From Eubacteriaceae bacterium (GTDB lineage: Bacteria > Bacillota > Clostridia > Peptostreptococcales > Anaerovoracaceae): a DNA stretch of 64,000 nucleotides. The notes under the pieces are model-generated. The model was not told the DNA's origin. It saw only the letters and a list, made by a program, of their open reading frames with translations, and did not search any database. Positions within the stretch are counted from its first letter, which is position 1; each line of letters starts with the position of its first letter. Below are positions 7,203 to 16,526 of the stretch, piece after piece. The DNA is taken from the NCBI GenBank assembly GCA_902362805.1, contig CABIXY010000006.1:1-64000 (forward strand), read 5' to 3'. Made by a program: the position numbers and the translations under genes.

Positions 7203-7628
7203 TTATAGCCCTCCTTTCATACCAAAATTCCATGTAAACATTCTCCTCCCTTCGTATTCATTTGTGAGCTTGTTGTAAAGGTCTAATATGGCACTCTCCA
7301 ATCTATTTAGCTCGTTGAAATCCATCACATTTCCGTTATCTACATAAATTGGTGGTGTACCATACGACCTTTTCAAAGTTTTGCTATTGATGGTGGTAAG
7401 ATTTTCTTCGAGCTGATTTATTTCATCAGCATAGAAGTAATCTTTTGGTGTTCTATCATTCCCGAGAGAATGGATAGAGAACTCCTCGTACATCTTGATA
7501 GCCAGCCCACGAAGATACTCAAGGTTGTTCTTAATTCGATTGAAGTCCACGGCGTTAAATCTATCTCCGATATATACATCATCGACCGTTTCGCCATGCC
7601 AATCGGTTTTTGGTGTAGACCATGCCAT
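7203..7628 (-). CDS. Phage baseplate-region protein
   Basis: 141 residues. MAWSTPKTDWHGETVDDVYIGDRFNAVDFNRIKNNLEYL is a conserved opening in small structural proteins of clostridial siphoviruses, with the repeated Dxx-FNxIxNN(L) pattern seen again at VMDFNELNRLESAI. GGAGG lies before the ATG. It sits between the large tail protein and the coiled-coil baseplate gene, so a baseplate role is inferred. Confidence 0.7.
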   Translation of the reverse strand: MAWSTPKTDWHGETVDDVYIGDRFNAVDFNRIKNNLEYLRGLAIKMYEEFSIHSLGNDRTPKDYFYADEINQLEENLTTINSKTLKRSYGTPPIYVDNGNVMDFNELNRLESAILDLYNKLTNEYEGRRMFTWNFGMKGGL

Positions 7629-7632
7629 TTCA

Positions 7633-9855
7633 TCAACCTCCTAACCTTCGAGCTGTAACTCTACCTGAAAACGCCTGTTTGAATTTCAGAGTATTTCTGT
7701 AGATGTTTACCTTCATGTTCGGGTAGAACTCATTTTCCTGATAAACAATGTCAGTAACATCAATTTCAGGGTTTCCACGAGTGTCATATTCGTACTCAAT
7801 ACCAGCGGCATAATATTGAGCCAACCAGTCAGCAAGGTCATTTGCCATGTCCATATTGCTGATTAACGGATTTTCCCATTTGACCGTTTTACCTCTGACA
7901 TTGAGAGATTTTGTAACATACCGCTCGACAATTTTGTACCGATAGCCTTGAACTTCCAGCTTATAAGAACCTGTAACTTTATATTTCAAAGTCACATAGT
8001 AATTGCCCCAATCAATGACATCGGCAAGTCCTTCCTGCTCATTCAGCTTTGCAAAATACCCATAGGAAGGGTCTTGAATGTAATAGGTCACGACCTGTCC
8101 ATTTGTCACATCTACATCTTCATAAACAAGATTTTCCTCACGGTTGTTTTCCTGATAGGTGTAGCATGGAACGATTACCTCCTTGATAAGCTCTTGCTTG
8201 ATAGCCTTTGGGGAAGAAGTCATATCCCTTCTCGTCATAGTGAAATTGGTAACATCGCTCAAACTGAAATAGTTCAAAACAATGCGGTTATATGGTTCTG
8301 CTGTCTCCGTAAACTCTATCTTCATCACATTGAAATCATCAAAGTCACGAAGAATAACTGTGTCCTTTTCAATTTCATCTGACGCAATAGGATATTCGTT
8401 TACCAAAACACCTTCGTTGTAGGTACGAATTACAAAAGCGGCAGGGAGTGTATGCCCAAACCTCAACTCCAATCCGTAATAAGCCCTGATAGCTTCCATC
8501 GTGATTGTGACTACAGGGTTTGTAGTAAACTTGCAATCAGCGTTTGAGACTTCTTGCGAAACATACCCTGTATTCTTCGTAGCCGCCCCTGATTTCGGGA
8601 TAAAGAACATACCGCCATCTACTGTTGAATAATTCCCAGCAAGAGTGGCATATTCATCTTTAACCGAATCATTCAGTACATTTTCCGAATGAGAGAAAGA
8701 TGTTTCACCATTCGTTGAAACGGAAGCCGTAGGCATAAAGTTTGACTTAATCTGAATTGCTCCAAATCTTGTCTGCATTAAGACACATCGACACGCATTT
8801 GAAATAATCTGCAACGCTTCTTTGTGCTTCACCCGTGGCATAGGATTGTTGGTATACAATGTCTTCAACCTCGGGTCTATATAGTAATCAGTGATTCCAG
8901 CGTCAGCTAAAATCTCCTGAGCCAATGTGTAATAGCTTTTGCCACTGGAACTGTACAAGCCCTTGACATACTCGGTGTCCATGTTTCTGAAAATGTCCTG
9001 ACATCGAATAGTAGCTGTATTATCGTCACTTTCCCATTCGGAGCAGAGAAGATGATTACCTTGAATCCATTCGATTTCATCAGAATCAGGAAGTTGATAC
9101 CCATACATAATGTCCATTTCCTGACCTGTCTCAAGATAGTTAATTGCAGATTTTGGATTATCCACATTGAAATATCGGTCATAATTCTTGAGCGTTACTG
9201 AGAAATCAATCTGCGGAACATCTGCCCCGATAGGAGATACATAGCTATCCAGTGATGAATCCATTACTGAATCGTTGTAATACACCAGTCCGTAACCAAA
9301 CAGAATAGAGTAAATACGAAGTCTACTCTGCGGCTTTTTCATGGTGTAAAAAATCATTTTGATATAGGTCGTGTTTTCAAATACTTCCTCGGTACTCCAT
9401 TCTGACTTTGTGTTTCCACGAAACTGAACTGTCTGTCCCGTACTACCGACAACATCAAAATCTACAGGATAGTTTTCTCCGAAGTTTATTGATAAACCTC
9501 GGAAATCTATAGCGATAGTATTCAAACTGATTGTCAGCTCGAACTGTGCTTCGGTGAGAAGTTTCTCCGAAATAATCCCTGTGTCGTAATAACTACCGCC
9601 CGTACTTTGTCGAGGAAGAAAAAACATTGAACCATCGACCTTGGTGAAATCTTCTTCGAGAGTGGCATAAATTGTATCATCAGGGTGTTCTCCGAAGATG
9701 TTCTGCTTGTTTGAAAAATAAGCAAAACTTCCATCGTCAATACTCGCTTTCGCCTGAGCTTCCTGATTGACAAGCCCGAAAGAGAGCATTATATATGCTC
9801 TCTCTCGGAGAGAAGATTTCATGCTTTCTTTGTATGCTTTTGACACCTTCTGCAT
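7633..9855 (-). CDS. Large tail-tip/baseplate protein
   Basis: 740 residues from ATG 9855, chosen because AAAGGAGG sits 9 nt before it. Mostly beta-strand-like sequence. Two related halves are visible: EDFTKVDGSMFFLPRQS with a following GIISEKLLTEAQ, and GNYSTVDGGMFFIPKSG with TGYVSQEVSNAD, each followed by an FRGL/LELRFG region, so an internal duplicated carbohydrate-binding-like module is likely. The position after the DUF6711-like gene and the size fit the tail-associated (Tal-like) structural protein of siphoviruses. No lysozyme motif was seen. Confidence 0.75.
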   Translation of the reverse strand: MQKVSKAYKESMKSSLRERAYIMLSFGLVNQEAQAKASIDDGSFAYFSNKQNIFGEHPDDTIYATLEEDFTKVDGSMFFLPRQSTGGSYYDTGIISEKLLTEAQFELTISLNTIAIDFRGLSINFGENYPVDFDVVGSTGQTVQFRGNTKSEWSTEEVFENTTYIKMIFYTMKKPQSRLRIYSILFGYGLVYYNDSVMDSSLDSYVSPIGADVPQIDFSVTLKNYDRYFNVDNPKSAINYLETGQEMDIMYGYQLPDSDEIEWIQGNHLLCSEWESDDNTATIRCQDIFRNMDTEYVKGLYSSSGKSYYTLAQEILADAGITDYYIDPRLKTLYTNNPMPRVKHKEALQIISNACRCVLMQTRFGAIQIKSNFMPTASVSTNGETSFSHSENVLNDSVKDEYATLAGNYSTVDGGMFFIPKSGAATKNTGYVSQEVSNADCKFTTNPVVTITMEAIRAYYGLELRFGHTLPAAFVIRTYNEGVLVNEYPIASDEIEKDTVILRDFDDFNVMKIEFTETAEPYNRIVLNYFSLSDVTNFTMTRRDMTSSPKAIKQELIKEVIVPCYTYQENNREENLVYEDVDVTNGQVVTYYIQDPSYGYFAKLNEQEGLADVIDWGNYYVTLKYKVTGSYKLEVQGYRYKIVERYVTKSLNVRGKTVKWENPLISNMDMANDLADWLAQYYAAGIEYEYDTRGNPEIDVTDIVYQENEFYPNMKVNIYRNTLKFKQAFSGRVTARRLGG

Positions 9856-9868
9856 ATCATCTCCTCCT

Positions 9869-10240
9869 TTACTCGCCAGTATCAATCAGGTTTACTTTGC
9901 AATTCCTGTAGTGAGTAGGTCTTCCGTTTTTATCAACCCAATACGGTTCACCTTCACGGTCTCCGCAGTACATTCTCACAGTCTTTCGACCATTCGTAAC
10001 GGGGTCATTGAAAGTTACATATACAAAGAATTGTCCAAGAATACTCAGAATGGTTTCCCACTGAGCCGCCGTAAGCCACGCCCATTCAAGACCGTCAATT
10101 TTATACTGGTCTCGTCCGACACGCTGACCTACGACCGCTCCGTTTGCGTCACGCCCTGAATCAACAACGGTTGTTACCACCACCTTGACACCACGCTTGC
10201 AAGGTGGTAACTCATAACCATTGATTTCCAAATATGCCAT
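9869..10240 (-). CDS. DUF6711-like tail protein
   Basis: 123 residues starting MAYLEINGYELPPCKRG; ATG 10240 chosen for GGAGG 8 nt upstream. Contains WAWLTAAQWETIL and TVRMYCGDREGEPYW, typical of a small protein found between tape measure and baseplate genes in clostridial phages (DUF6711). It may act as a distal-tail-type component; this is inferred from position. Confidence 0.72.
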   Translation of the reverse strand: MAYLEINGYELPPCKRGVKVVVTTVVDSGRDANGAVVGQRVGRDQYKIDGLEWAWLTAAQWETILSILGQFFVYVTFNDPVTNGRKTVRMYCGDREGEPYWVDKNGRPTHYRNCKVNLIDTGE

Positions 10241-10255
10241 TGTTACCACCTCCAA

Positions 10256-13200
10256 TTACTTCACAAAACTATAACCATTCGCTTTCTGCTGTGTAATCAC
10301 AGCGTCATTTACAGTACGATTGCCGACCTGAACGATGGTCTGTTCATTCTTATCAGCCTGTCGCTTTGTATCATCGGCAATTTCTCTAAGAGTAGGCTCA
10401 ACATATTCCTGATAGAACTCCCTCATTGCACGAGAGAAAGATTCGTCACTAAAGGAGTTATTGATACCTCTTTGAGAATCCTCATATACCGAACTTGCCA
10501 GTGTATTTGTCGGGTCATATCCAGCTCCAGCCGTAGCAAGGCTTGCGTTCATCATGTCAGAGCTTACGAGGATAGAGCGAATAATCGCATTGGAGCATAC
10601 CGTCATTTGACTGTACATACTTCTCCAATAGCCCGTAAACTGAGCCATACCCGATACCACGGCATTTTTCATAGCCATTGCGATTTGGGAGCGATTGAGA
10701 ACTTCGGTCTGACCGTTGATATGTCCAACCATCTCAGCTCCATTTTCGCCAGCTACGAACATTGAGCCATGTAAACCAGCGTTGGTTGTACCATTTGCGT
10801 ACATCGGAATGTTCTTCCAAAATTGAGCCTGTCCGTTATCAATGAAGCCACCTCTCTCGAAGAACTTCCAGCCGTGTCCTGAGTTATATCCTCCATCAGA
10901 CAATCCGAAGAATTTCTTCAACGAAGACCAGCCTGACTTGAACAGTGATACACCTACGGACACTTTATCTCCAATCCAAGAGGAGAGAGAAGACCAGCCC
11001 GACTTAAACAACGAAATACCGACAGATACTACATGAGAGCCTATCCAGTTTTTAATCGAAGTCCAGCCGCTCTTTATCAGAGAGATACCCTGACTGATTA
11101 CGGGGATATTGCCAATCCAACTTTTAACTGTAGTCCAGCCTGATTTAAGAAGCGCAATACCCTGAGACAATACTGGAATATTACCAATCCAGTTCTTTAT
11201 GGTAGTCCAACCGCTTTTCACCAAACTGATAGCCTGTGACAAAGTAGGAATGTTCCCAATCCAATTCTTCACAGTAGTCCAGCCACTCTTGATAAGGCTT
11301 ATCGCCTGAGAAAGTGTAGGAATGTTACCAATCCAGTTTTTAACCGTTGTCCAACCCGACTTCAAAAGGCTAATTCCTTGGGAAAGAACAGGGATATTGC
11401 CAATCCAGTTCTTTATAGTAGTCCAGCCCGATTTGGCAAGAGAAACCATCTGAGAAACGGACGGTATATTACCAATCCAACCTTTCACAGTTTCCCAGCC
11501 CGACTTTGCAAGACTGACAGCCTGAGACACACCCGGAATTTTGCCAATCCAACCTTTTACAGTAGACCAGCCTTTCTTAACCAGCTCAACGCCAGCTTCA
11601 ACCGAGATACCATCTTTTGTTACATCAGCCCACCAGCCTTTCGCTTTCTGCCACAAGTCAGAAGCGTTATTTTTAATATCAACAGCAAGCTCTCCAACAG
11701 GGCTGTTTTCGATAGCTTTTTTGAGAGGGTCAGTGATATTCGACTTAACCCAATTCTTAGCTCCTGTGAATTTCTCGGATAATCCTTCCTTAAATTTCTC
11801 GCCCCATTCACCAGCCGCTTCTTTGATATTGTCCAAAGCATTTTTGCCGTCAGCACCTTTGGTGAAGAACTCTTTGGCATTACCAGCCCAAGTTGTTATG
11901 GTTTCCTTTGCTCCTTCGAGCTTTTCACCAACCCAATCCTTGAACTCGCCGAACTTGTCAGCAACCTTTTTAAGTCCTCCCGATACGGTATCTACGATGG
12001 AATCCCAATTCATAGCCGCCGCACTACCCAGCGCACCTGCACCAGCAAGGATAAGACCGAGACCAAGCGGAATACCAACTCCCGTAAACACGAGAATAAG
12101 TCCGATAGCCAAAGCCGCCGTACCAGCAATAATGAGAATCTTTGTGGTAACGCTCTTGATTTTCTCTACAAGACTGTTCCAGTTCAGAGCAACTGCTGTA
12201 GCGAGCGAAGCCGCACCAGCCAGCATAAGCCCGACACCCAATGCCGTTCCAACACCAGTAAAGGCGAGAATTGCACCGATAGCCAAAGCCGCCGCACCGA
12301 CAATGACAAGAATCTTCGTCACTGTACTGCGAACCTCATCGGTCATAGAGTTCCAGTTCAGACCTACCGTAGTTGCCAGTCCAACAGCACCAGCCGCAAG
12401 CAATGCAACACCAAGACCAGTAGCGACACCCGACAAAGCGAGAACGGCACCGATACCAAGAGCCGCACCACTAATGATTGCGATAATACTGTTGACAGAA
12501 TCCTGAACATCTCCCGAAAGCGAGTTCCAGTTCAGGGCAACAGCCGATACCAGCGATATTGCACCAGCGGCAATCATACCTACACCGAGAGGAATATTTG
12601 CTCCCGTGAAAGCAAGAATTGCACCGAGGGCAAGTAATGCACCGCCTACGATACCTTCCAATAGCCCAATGGTTCTACGCAACGGGTCTGACATGGAATC
12701 CCAATTAAGCCCGACAGAAGTAGCAAGTCCAACAGCACCAGCCACCATCAATGCGATACCCAAAGGAGCGTCTACGCCAGTGAAAGCGAACAGCGCACCC
12801 ATAGCGAGCAAAGCACCGCTCACAATACCTGTGAGAATGGAAAGAGCATTTTTCAAATCGCCGTTCAAGAACTTCCAGTTAATTGCAACGGCAGTACCGA
12901 GTGCTACAGCACCAGCAACCATGAGACCAGCACCAAGAGGTACATTAACGCCTGAAAATGCAAGGAAAGCACCGATTGCCAGTAAGAATCCCGCAAGAAT
13001 ACTCGTTACCGTGGTTAAGGTCTTCGCAAGCCTTTCGGACATATAATCCCAATTCTCTATCACCACAGAAGCAAGTCCTACCGCTCCAACAGCCATAAGA
13101 CCAAGACCGAGAGGAATATTAGCCCCCGTTACAACGAGAATCGTACCGATTGCCAGTAAAAATCCGCTCACAACAGCTGTGATTTCATTCAGCGCACCCA

Positions 13201-14863
13201 TGATGAGGTTGACAATCTCATCGACTTTGGTACTTACAAGTTCCCCAAGGAAATCATAAGTAGGAAGGTCGATACCTAAATCGCCAGCACCTCCACCGCC
13301 GATACCGCCACCTCCACCAGCACCACCGCCAGCAGAGGAACTGTCATTAGGGGAGAGGATATTTAACTCATCAATACCGAGTGTTGCATTTTTCAGCTTC
13401 TTAGCCGCTTTTGCGGCATCTCCAAGTCCCGAAGCCGCATTTCCTGCATTATCAGCCAAATCTCCAACTGCGGCAGAGCCAGCAGAAATTCCCGAATAAT
13501 CCACCTCAGGAAGCTCGAAGCCGAAGAAACTTGCAATAGCACTTGCGAGCAATCTGATTACTTTTGCAAGAGCAATCGCATAAGGAAGTACGGCGTTCAA
13601 TACAGGAATAAAGATATTACCCAATGCTCTTGCACACTGAGTTACCTGTGCCTGTAATACACGAAGCTGATTGGCAGGAGCATTGAGAGTACGAGCCATA
13701 TCACCCTGAGCTACCGTTACCTGTGTCATAATGGCATAATAACGAAGCTGAGATTTCTCGGCTTGCGTCATATTCATAACGCTCTTTTCAATACCGAGGT
13801 TCAATGCTTCCTGTTGCAGTCTTGCTACAGACAAGTCATAACCAAGTCTACGAAGCGGTTCAAGCTCACCCGAAATACCCGACTGTAATTTCAGCATTGC
13901 GTCTTCAAAACTGATATTGAAGAACGAAGACAGGTCATAACCGAGCTGAGTAAGATTCTTCGACATCAGATAGGCTTGGTCGTTCGCAACACCAAATCCT
14001 GCAATAATAGTATTGAAAACGCCCTGATAACGCATAAACTGTCCCGGGTCAATACCCATGAGTTCGCCGACCTGCTCGGCATACTTCTGAGCTTCTGCGG
14101 CATATTGCCCCATAGAAGCGTTAAACAAATTCAGGTTTTCAATATACGAATTTGACTGCGTAATCCAAGAAGCAATAACGTGTGCGCCTGTTCTGATAGC
14201 GTTGTACGCCATTCGAGCTTTCGCCCACAAATTCATATAGCTATTTGACGCTTCATCATTTGCCGTAGCAATAGATTTCGTTGCACTTACAACACTACGA
14301 ATATTCGTAGGCAGTCTCGTAAACGCAGTAGACACCGTATTGAGCTGATTTGCCAATGGAGCAAGTGCGTTCGACAACTGTTGAAGCTGACTTGTGAGTG
14401 TAGCCCAATTCACAGAATTTAATGTTTGAGCCAACTGCGGCAATTTCTGCAACTGAGTAATTGCCGACTGCAATCCTGACGCTTTACCGATACTCGACAA
14501 AGGCTGAATTGCCGCAGACAATTTATTGATACCCGACAAATCCGCCCCTTTCAGAGCAGAAGCGGCATTGCTGATATTCTTGAGCTGATTGCCAATAGAG
14601 GAGGAGATTTTAATGCTCCCCAGCCCCTTGAGTTTTGACAAGCTGTTTGAAAGTTTGTCGATTTTATCAGCGGAAGAACCGTCAACAGATTTAAGGGCGG
14701 TGTCGAGATTGCGTACCTGATTGGCAACGCTGTTTAACCCCACACCGCCCTTAGTTGCATTTTTCAACTTGGACAAAGAAGCGGAAAGAGCGTCTATACC
14801 TTTGACAGCCGAAGTAGAACTGGACTGTACTTGCAATTCGAGACTTTCGATTGTAGTTGGCAT
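10256..14863 (-). CDS. Tape measure protein
   Basis: Sets tail length and forms the DNA channel during injection. 1535 residues from ATG 14863 (AGGAAG 8 nt upstream; GTG 14872 is less likely). Order: helical N-terminus, a segment at about 265-430 typical of phage tape measure proteins (YAEQVGELMGIDPGQFMRYQG, ARTLNAPANQLRVL), a Gly-rich linker near 515-535, seven hydrophobic repeats of about 57 residues (AIGAILAFTGV...LGVGLMLAGA...LNWNSL), then ten short KSGWTTVKNWIGNIP-type repeats of about 24 residues, and a C-terminal domain with GSMFVAGENGAEMVGHI. The repeats should make this gene prone to length change by recombination. Confidence 0.93.
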   Translation of the reverse strand: MPTTIESLELQVQSSSTSAVKGIDALSASLSKLKNATKGGVGLNSVANQVRNLDTALKSVDGSSADKIDKLSNSLSKLKGLGSIKISSSIGNQLKNISNAASALKGADLSGINKLSAAIQPLSSIGKASGLQSAITQLQKLPQLAQTLNSVNWATLTSQLQQLSNALAPLANQLNTVSTAFTRLPTNIRSVVSATKSIATANDEASNSYMNLWAKARMAYNAIRTGAHVIASWITQSNSYIENLNLFNASMGQYAAEAQKYAEQVGELMGIDPGQFMRYQGVFNTIIAGFGVANDQAYLMSKNLTQLGYDLSSFFNISFEDAMLKLQSGISGELEPLRRLGYDLSVARLQQEALNLGIEKSVMNMTQAEKSQLRYYAIMTQVTVAQGDMARTLNAPANQLRVLQAQVTQCARALGNIFIPVLNAVLPYAIALAKVIRLLASAIASFFGFELPEVDYSGISAGSAAVGDLADNAGNAASGLGDAAKAAKKLKNATLGIDELNILSPNDSSSAGGGAGGGGGIGGGGAGDLGIDLPTYDFLGELVSTKVDEIVNLIMGALNEITAVVSGFLLAIGTILVVTGANIPLGLGLMAVGAVGLASVVIENWDYMSERLAKTLTTVTSILAGFLLAIGAFLAFSGVNVPLGAGLMVAGAVALGTAVAINWKFLNGDLKNALSILTGIVSGALLAMGALFAFTGVDAPLGIALMVAGAVGLATSVGLNWDSMSDPLRRTIGLLEGIVGGALLALGAILAFTGANIPLGVGMIAAGAISLVSAVALNWNSLSGDVQDSVNSIIAIISGAALGIGAVLALSGVATGLGVALLAAGAVGLATTVGLNWNSMTDEVRSTVTKILVIVGAAALAIGAILAFTGVGTALGVGLMLAGAASLATAVALNWNSLVEKIKSVTTKILIIAGTAALAIGLILVFTGVGIPLGLGLILAGAGALGSAAAMNWDSIVDTVSGGLKKVADKFGEFKDWVGEKLEGAKETITTWAGNAKEFFTKGADGKNALDNIKEAAGEWGEKFKEGLSEKFTGAKNWVKSNITDPLKKAIENSPVGELAVDIKNNASDLWQKAKGWWADVTKDGISVEAGVELVKKGWSTVKGWIGKIPGVSQAVSLAKSGWETVKGWIGNIPSVSQMVSLAKSGWTTIKNWIGNIPVLSQGISLLKSGWTTVKNWIGNIPTLSQAISLIKSGWTTVKNWIGNIPTLSQAISLVKSGWTTIKNWIGNIPVLSQGIALLKSGWTTVKSWIGNIPVISQGISLIKSGWTSIKNWIGSHVVSVGISLFKSGWSSLSSWIGDKVSVGVSLFKSGWSSLKKFFGLSDGGYNSGHGWKFFERGGFIDNGQAQFWKNIPMYANGTTNAGLHGSMFVAGENGAEMVGHINGQTEVLNRSQIAMAMKNAVVSGMAQFTGYWRSMYSQMTVCSNAIIRSILVSSDMMNASLATAGAGYDPTNTLASSVYEDSQRGINNSFSDESFSRAMREFYQEYVEPTLREIADDTKRQADKNEQTIVQVGNRTVNDAVITQQKANGYSFVK
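10890..11580 (-). repeat. Tandem ~72-bp coding repeats in tape measure gene
   Basis: Ten consecutive copies of a roughly 24-codon unit with core KSGWTTVKNWIGNIP; the last three copies are shortened and diverged. Adjacent copies are very similar at the DNA level, which suggests recent duplication or slippage. Boundaries are approximate. Confidence 0.8.
12000..13190 (-). repeat. Seven ~57-residue hydrophobic coding repeats
   Basis: Seven copies of a hydrophobic unit with core LAIGAILAFTGVxxPLGVGLMxAGAxxLxxxxxLNW within the tape measure gene. They give a long, periodically membrane-like stretch of the kind that could help DNA cross the cell membrane. Boundaries are approximate. Confidence 0.75.
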
Positions 14864-14868
14864 ATAAC

Positions 14869-15345
14869 TCACTTCCTTTCTTCAAATCGTTTATTATTCG
14901 CCACCATATAGGCTTGCATATATCGCATACCTTTTTGTGACTTTGCCATTTCCTTTTTAGTCTGAGCGTCTTCCATCGTCTTTTTATTGATGGGATATGC
15001 TTCTTCGACATAAGGCTTGGCTTTAGTTCCCTTTTTGCCGAAAGGACGAAGGATAGGAGAAAGACGGGAAATAGCGTCATAGATATACATACCTTGCAAC
15101 CACATTTCCTGATTTACTCGCTCTCTACGAAGTTCTTCCGCTTCACGGTAAAACTTCACAAGACAGCAATCTTTATCCCAATATTGTTCTTCCGTCATGC
15201 CTATTGATAAGTAATAGGGGAACTTTTTCTCAAATATTTCCGTATATGGAAAAGGGGAAGCGAAGCGATTCTCACGCTCGCTTCCCTCATCGACTGAGCC
15301 GCTATTGGACAGTGAATCACTTACCAACTCGCTGTCCAGCTTACG
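14869..15345 (-). CDS. Tail assembly chaperone extension (frameshift product, GT)
   Basis: The downstream half of the tail chaperone pair. The frame is open upstream through the end of gene G and has no good ribosome site of its own (TTG 15327 is the only nearby start). It contains helical, basic sequence (KEMAKSQKGMRYMQAYMVANN). The slippery heptamer GGGAAAC at 15345-15351 would shift ribosomes by -1 and yield a 260-residue fusion of G and T. The gene lies exactly where G/GT chaperones lie, between tail tube and tape measure. Confidence 0.82.
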   Translation of the reverse strand, partial: RKLDSELVSDSLSNSGSVDEGSERENRFASPFPYTEIFEKKFPYYLSIGMTEEQYWDKDCCLVKFYREAEELRRERVNQEMWLQGMYIYDAISRLSPILRPFGKKGTKAKPYVEEAYPINKKTMEDAQTKKEMAKSQKGMRYMQAYMVANNKRFEERK

Positions 15346-15650
15346 TTTCCCTCTGCGTCCTCGGGTTCCTCAACCAGTGCGAGAATAGGCTCGTTGTACA
15401 TCTCAGCCAGCTTACCAATGAGTTCCTCTTTATTCGTAAGCCTGTTATAAATGGCATTGATGGTTTCCTTCTTTTCAAACCTGTGATGAGCAAGGAAAGC
15501 ACCTTCAAACAGAGCAGGGAGAGTAGTCATAGGCTTATTTTCAACCTCAGCGGCGATAAACCCTTTCTTCTCCATCTCCGTAACCGTTCTACGAGTAAAC
15601 TCAAGAGTGTACTCCTTACCTTCGTAAGTAAACTTCAACTGTTTAGCCAT
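15321..15650 (-). CDS. Tail assembly chaperone (gpG-like)
   Basis: 109 residues, MAKQLKFTYEGKEYTLEFTRRTVTEMEKKGF, of the DUF5055-like type that precedes the tape measure gene. It binds the tape measure protein before the tail tube polymerises. GGAGG is upstream of the ATG. The heptamer GGGAAAC lies 25-31 bases before the end of its coding sequence, in the correct register (G GGA AAC) for -1 frameshifting into the T frame. Confidence 0.82.
   Translation of the reverse strand: MAKQLKFTYEGKEYTLEFTRRTVTEMEKKGFIAAEVENKPMTTLPALFEGAFLAHHRFEKKETINAIYNRLTNKEELIGKLAEMYNEPILALVEEPEDAEGNVSWTASW
15345..15351 (-). promoter_or_regulatory. Programmed -1 frameshift site GGGAAAC
   Basis: On the minus strand, GAG GGA AAC in the G frame contains G-GGA-AAC, a canonical X-XXY-YYZ slippery heptamer. 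After slippage the reading continues CGT AAG CTG into the T frame, which is open to 14869. Confidence 0.8.
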
Positions 15651-15680
15651 GATATATGTCCTCCTTTTAATCTCTTACTC

Positions 15681-16115
15681 TTACGCCTGTTCGTCCATCG
15701 TAATCGGGGTGGACGGAGCGATGGTAATAGTCATATCCACAACCTCGTTTACACCGCCGCCGACAGGGAATACAGACAACTGACCGTTAAACTTAAACTT
15801 ACCGTCAGAACCAGTAGGAGTAAGAGTACCGCTGTTTTCCGTACCGCCGAACCATACAGCATATTCTTTGTCCTGACCTTCAAGAGCTTTCAGCTTCTTA
15901 TAATCAGTGAGAGTATAGTTCGAGGTAAATTCAAGAGCGTCAAGGCTCTGAATACCCGGAATATAGGTCTGCATATTGTCAGACAGAGTAGTAGTTTCCA
16001 GCATTTCAGGAGTACCGCCAAGGTCGGGGAACTCCTTAATGTCAATCAGCTTCTCCCATGTGTCAGCCGAATCGGTCTTCTGCATGAGGAAAATTTTATA
16101 AGTGCTAATAGCCAT
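15681..16115 (-). CDS. Major tail tube protein
   Basis: 144 residues with the usual tail-tube pattern: MAISTYKIFLMQK, LIDIKEFPDLGGTPEMLETTTLSDNMQTYIPGI and a beta-rich end. The GGTPEMLETTTLSD phrase is characteristic of siphovirus tube subunits. GGAGG is upstream of the ATG. It precedes the chaperone pair and follows the terminator-type gene. Confidence 0.88.
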   Translation of the reverse strand: MAISTYKIFLMQKTDSADTWEKLIDIKEFPDLGGTPEMLETTTLSDNMQTYIPGIQSLDALEFTSNYTLTDYKKLKALEGQDKEYAVWFGGTENSGTLTPTGSDGKFKFNGQLSVFPVGGGVNEVVDMTITIAPSTPITMDEQA

Positions 16116-16121
16116 GATTCA

Positions 16122-16526
16122 TTACCTCCTGTAAATTACTTTGTTTTTCGATACAATCGCTCGGTAACGAGCCACTATGCGATAAACTGTTGCTTCTTCC
16201 TCGTTTGGTACAGGATTCATCAAAGTTCTTGTAAACCCGAGAGCTTCCATCTCTTTATCAATGAGAGAAATGATAGCTTTGCACTCAGCTTTTTTACCGC
16301 TGGTCTTATTCGAGTAAACATTTACCTCATATAGCACCTGTACATGATTTTCGATACACTCCGTAGTACGGGTGTTCCGATAAATTTGGTTATCCACTTC
16401 GATAAGTGAAACGCAAGGAAAAGAGGGAGGAGACTTAACATATTCGCCTGTCATGTAAACTTTTGGGTATTCTTCTCGCACCTTTTTAGAAACGATATTG
16501 AATACCTCGGTTTCAATGTCAATCAC
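16122..16526 (-). CDS. Tail completion/terminator-type protein
   Basis: 134 residues starting at GTG 16526, which overlaps the stop of the upstream gene (GTGA). Sequence such as FPCVSLIEVDNQIYRNT and YEVNVYSNKTSGKKAECKAI matches the minor tail/terminator proteins that cap the tail for head joining. Position between the gp10-like gene and the tube gene supports this. Confidence 0.75.
   Translation of the reverse strand: MIDIETEVFNIVSKKVREEYPKVYMTGEYVKSPPSFPCVSLIEVDNQIYRNTRTTECIENHVQVLYEVNVYSNKTSGKKAECKAIISLIDKEMEALGFTRTLMNPVPNEEEATVYRIVARYRAIVSKNKVIYRR

Noticed and set aside
10890..11580. Regular tandem repeats considered as a CRISPR array
   Set aside because: Units are contiguous and coding, with no unique spacers and no cas genes in the window.
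10842..13046. Plus-strand open frames of up to 320 codons opposite the tape measure gene
   Set aside because: They are antisense shadows of its repeats, lack ribosome sites, and have odd Pro/Ser/Ala composition.
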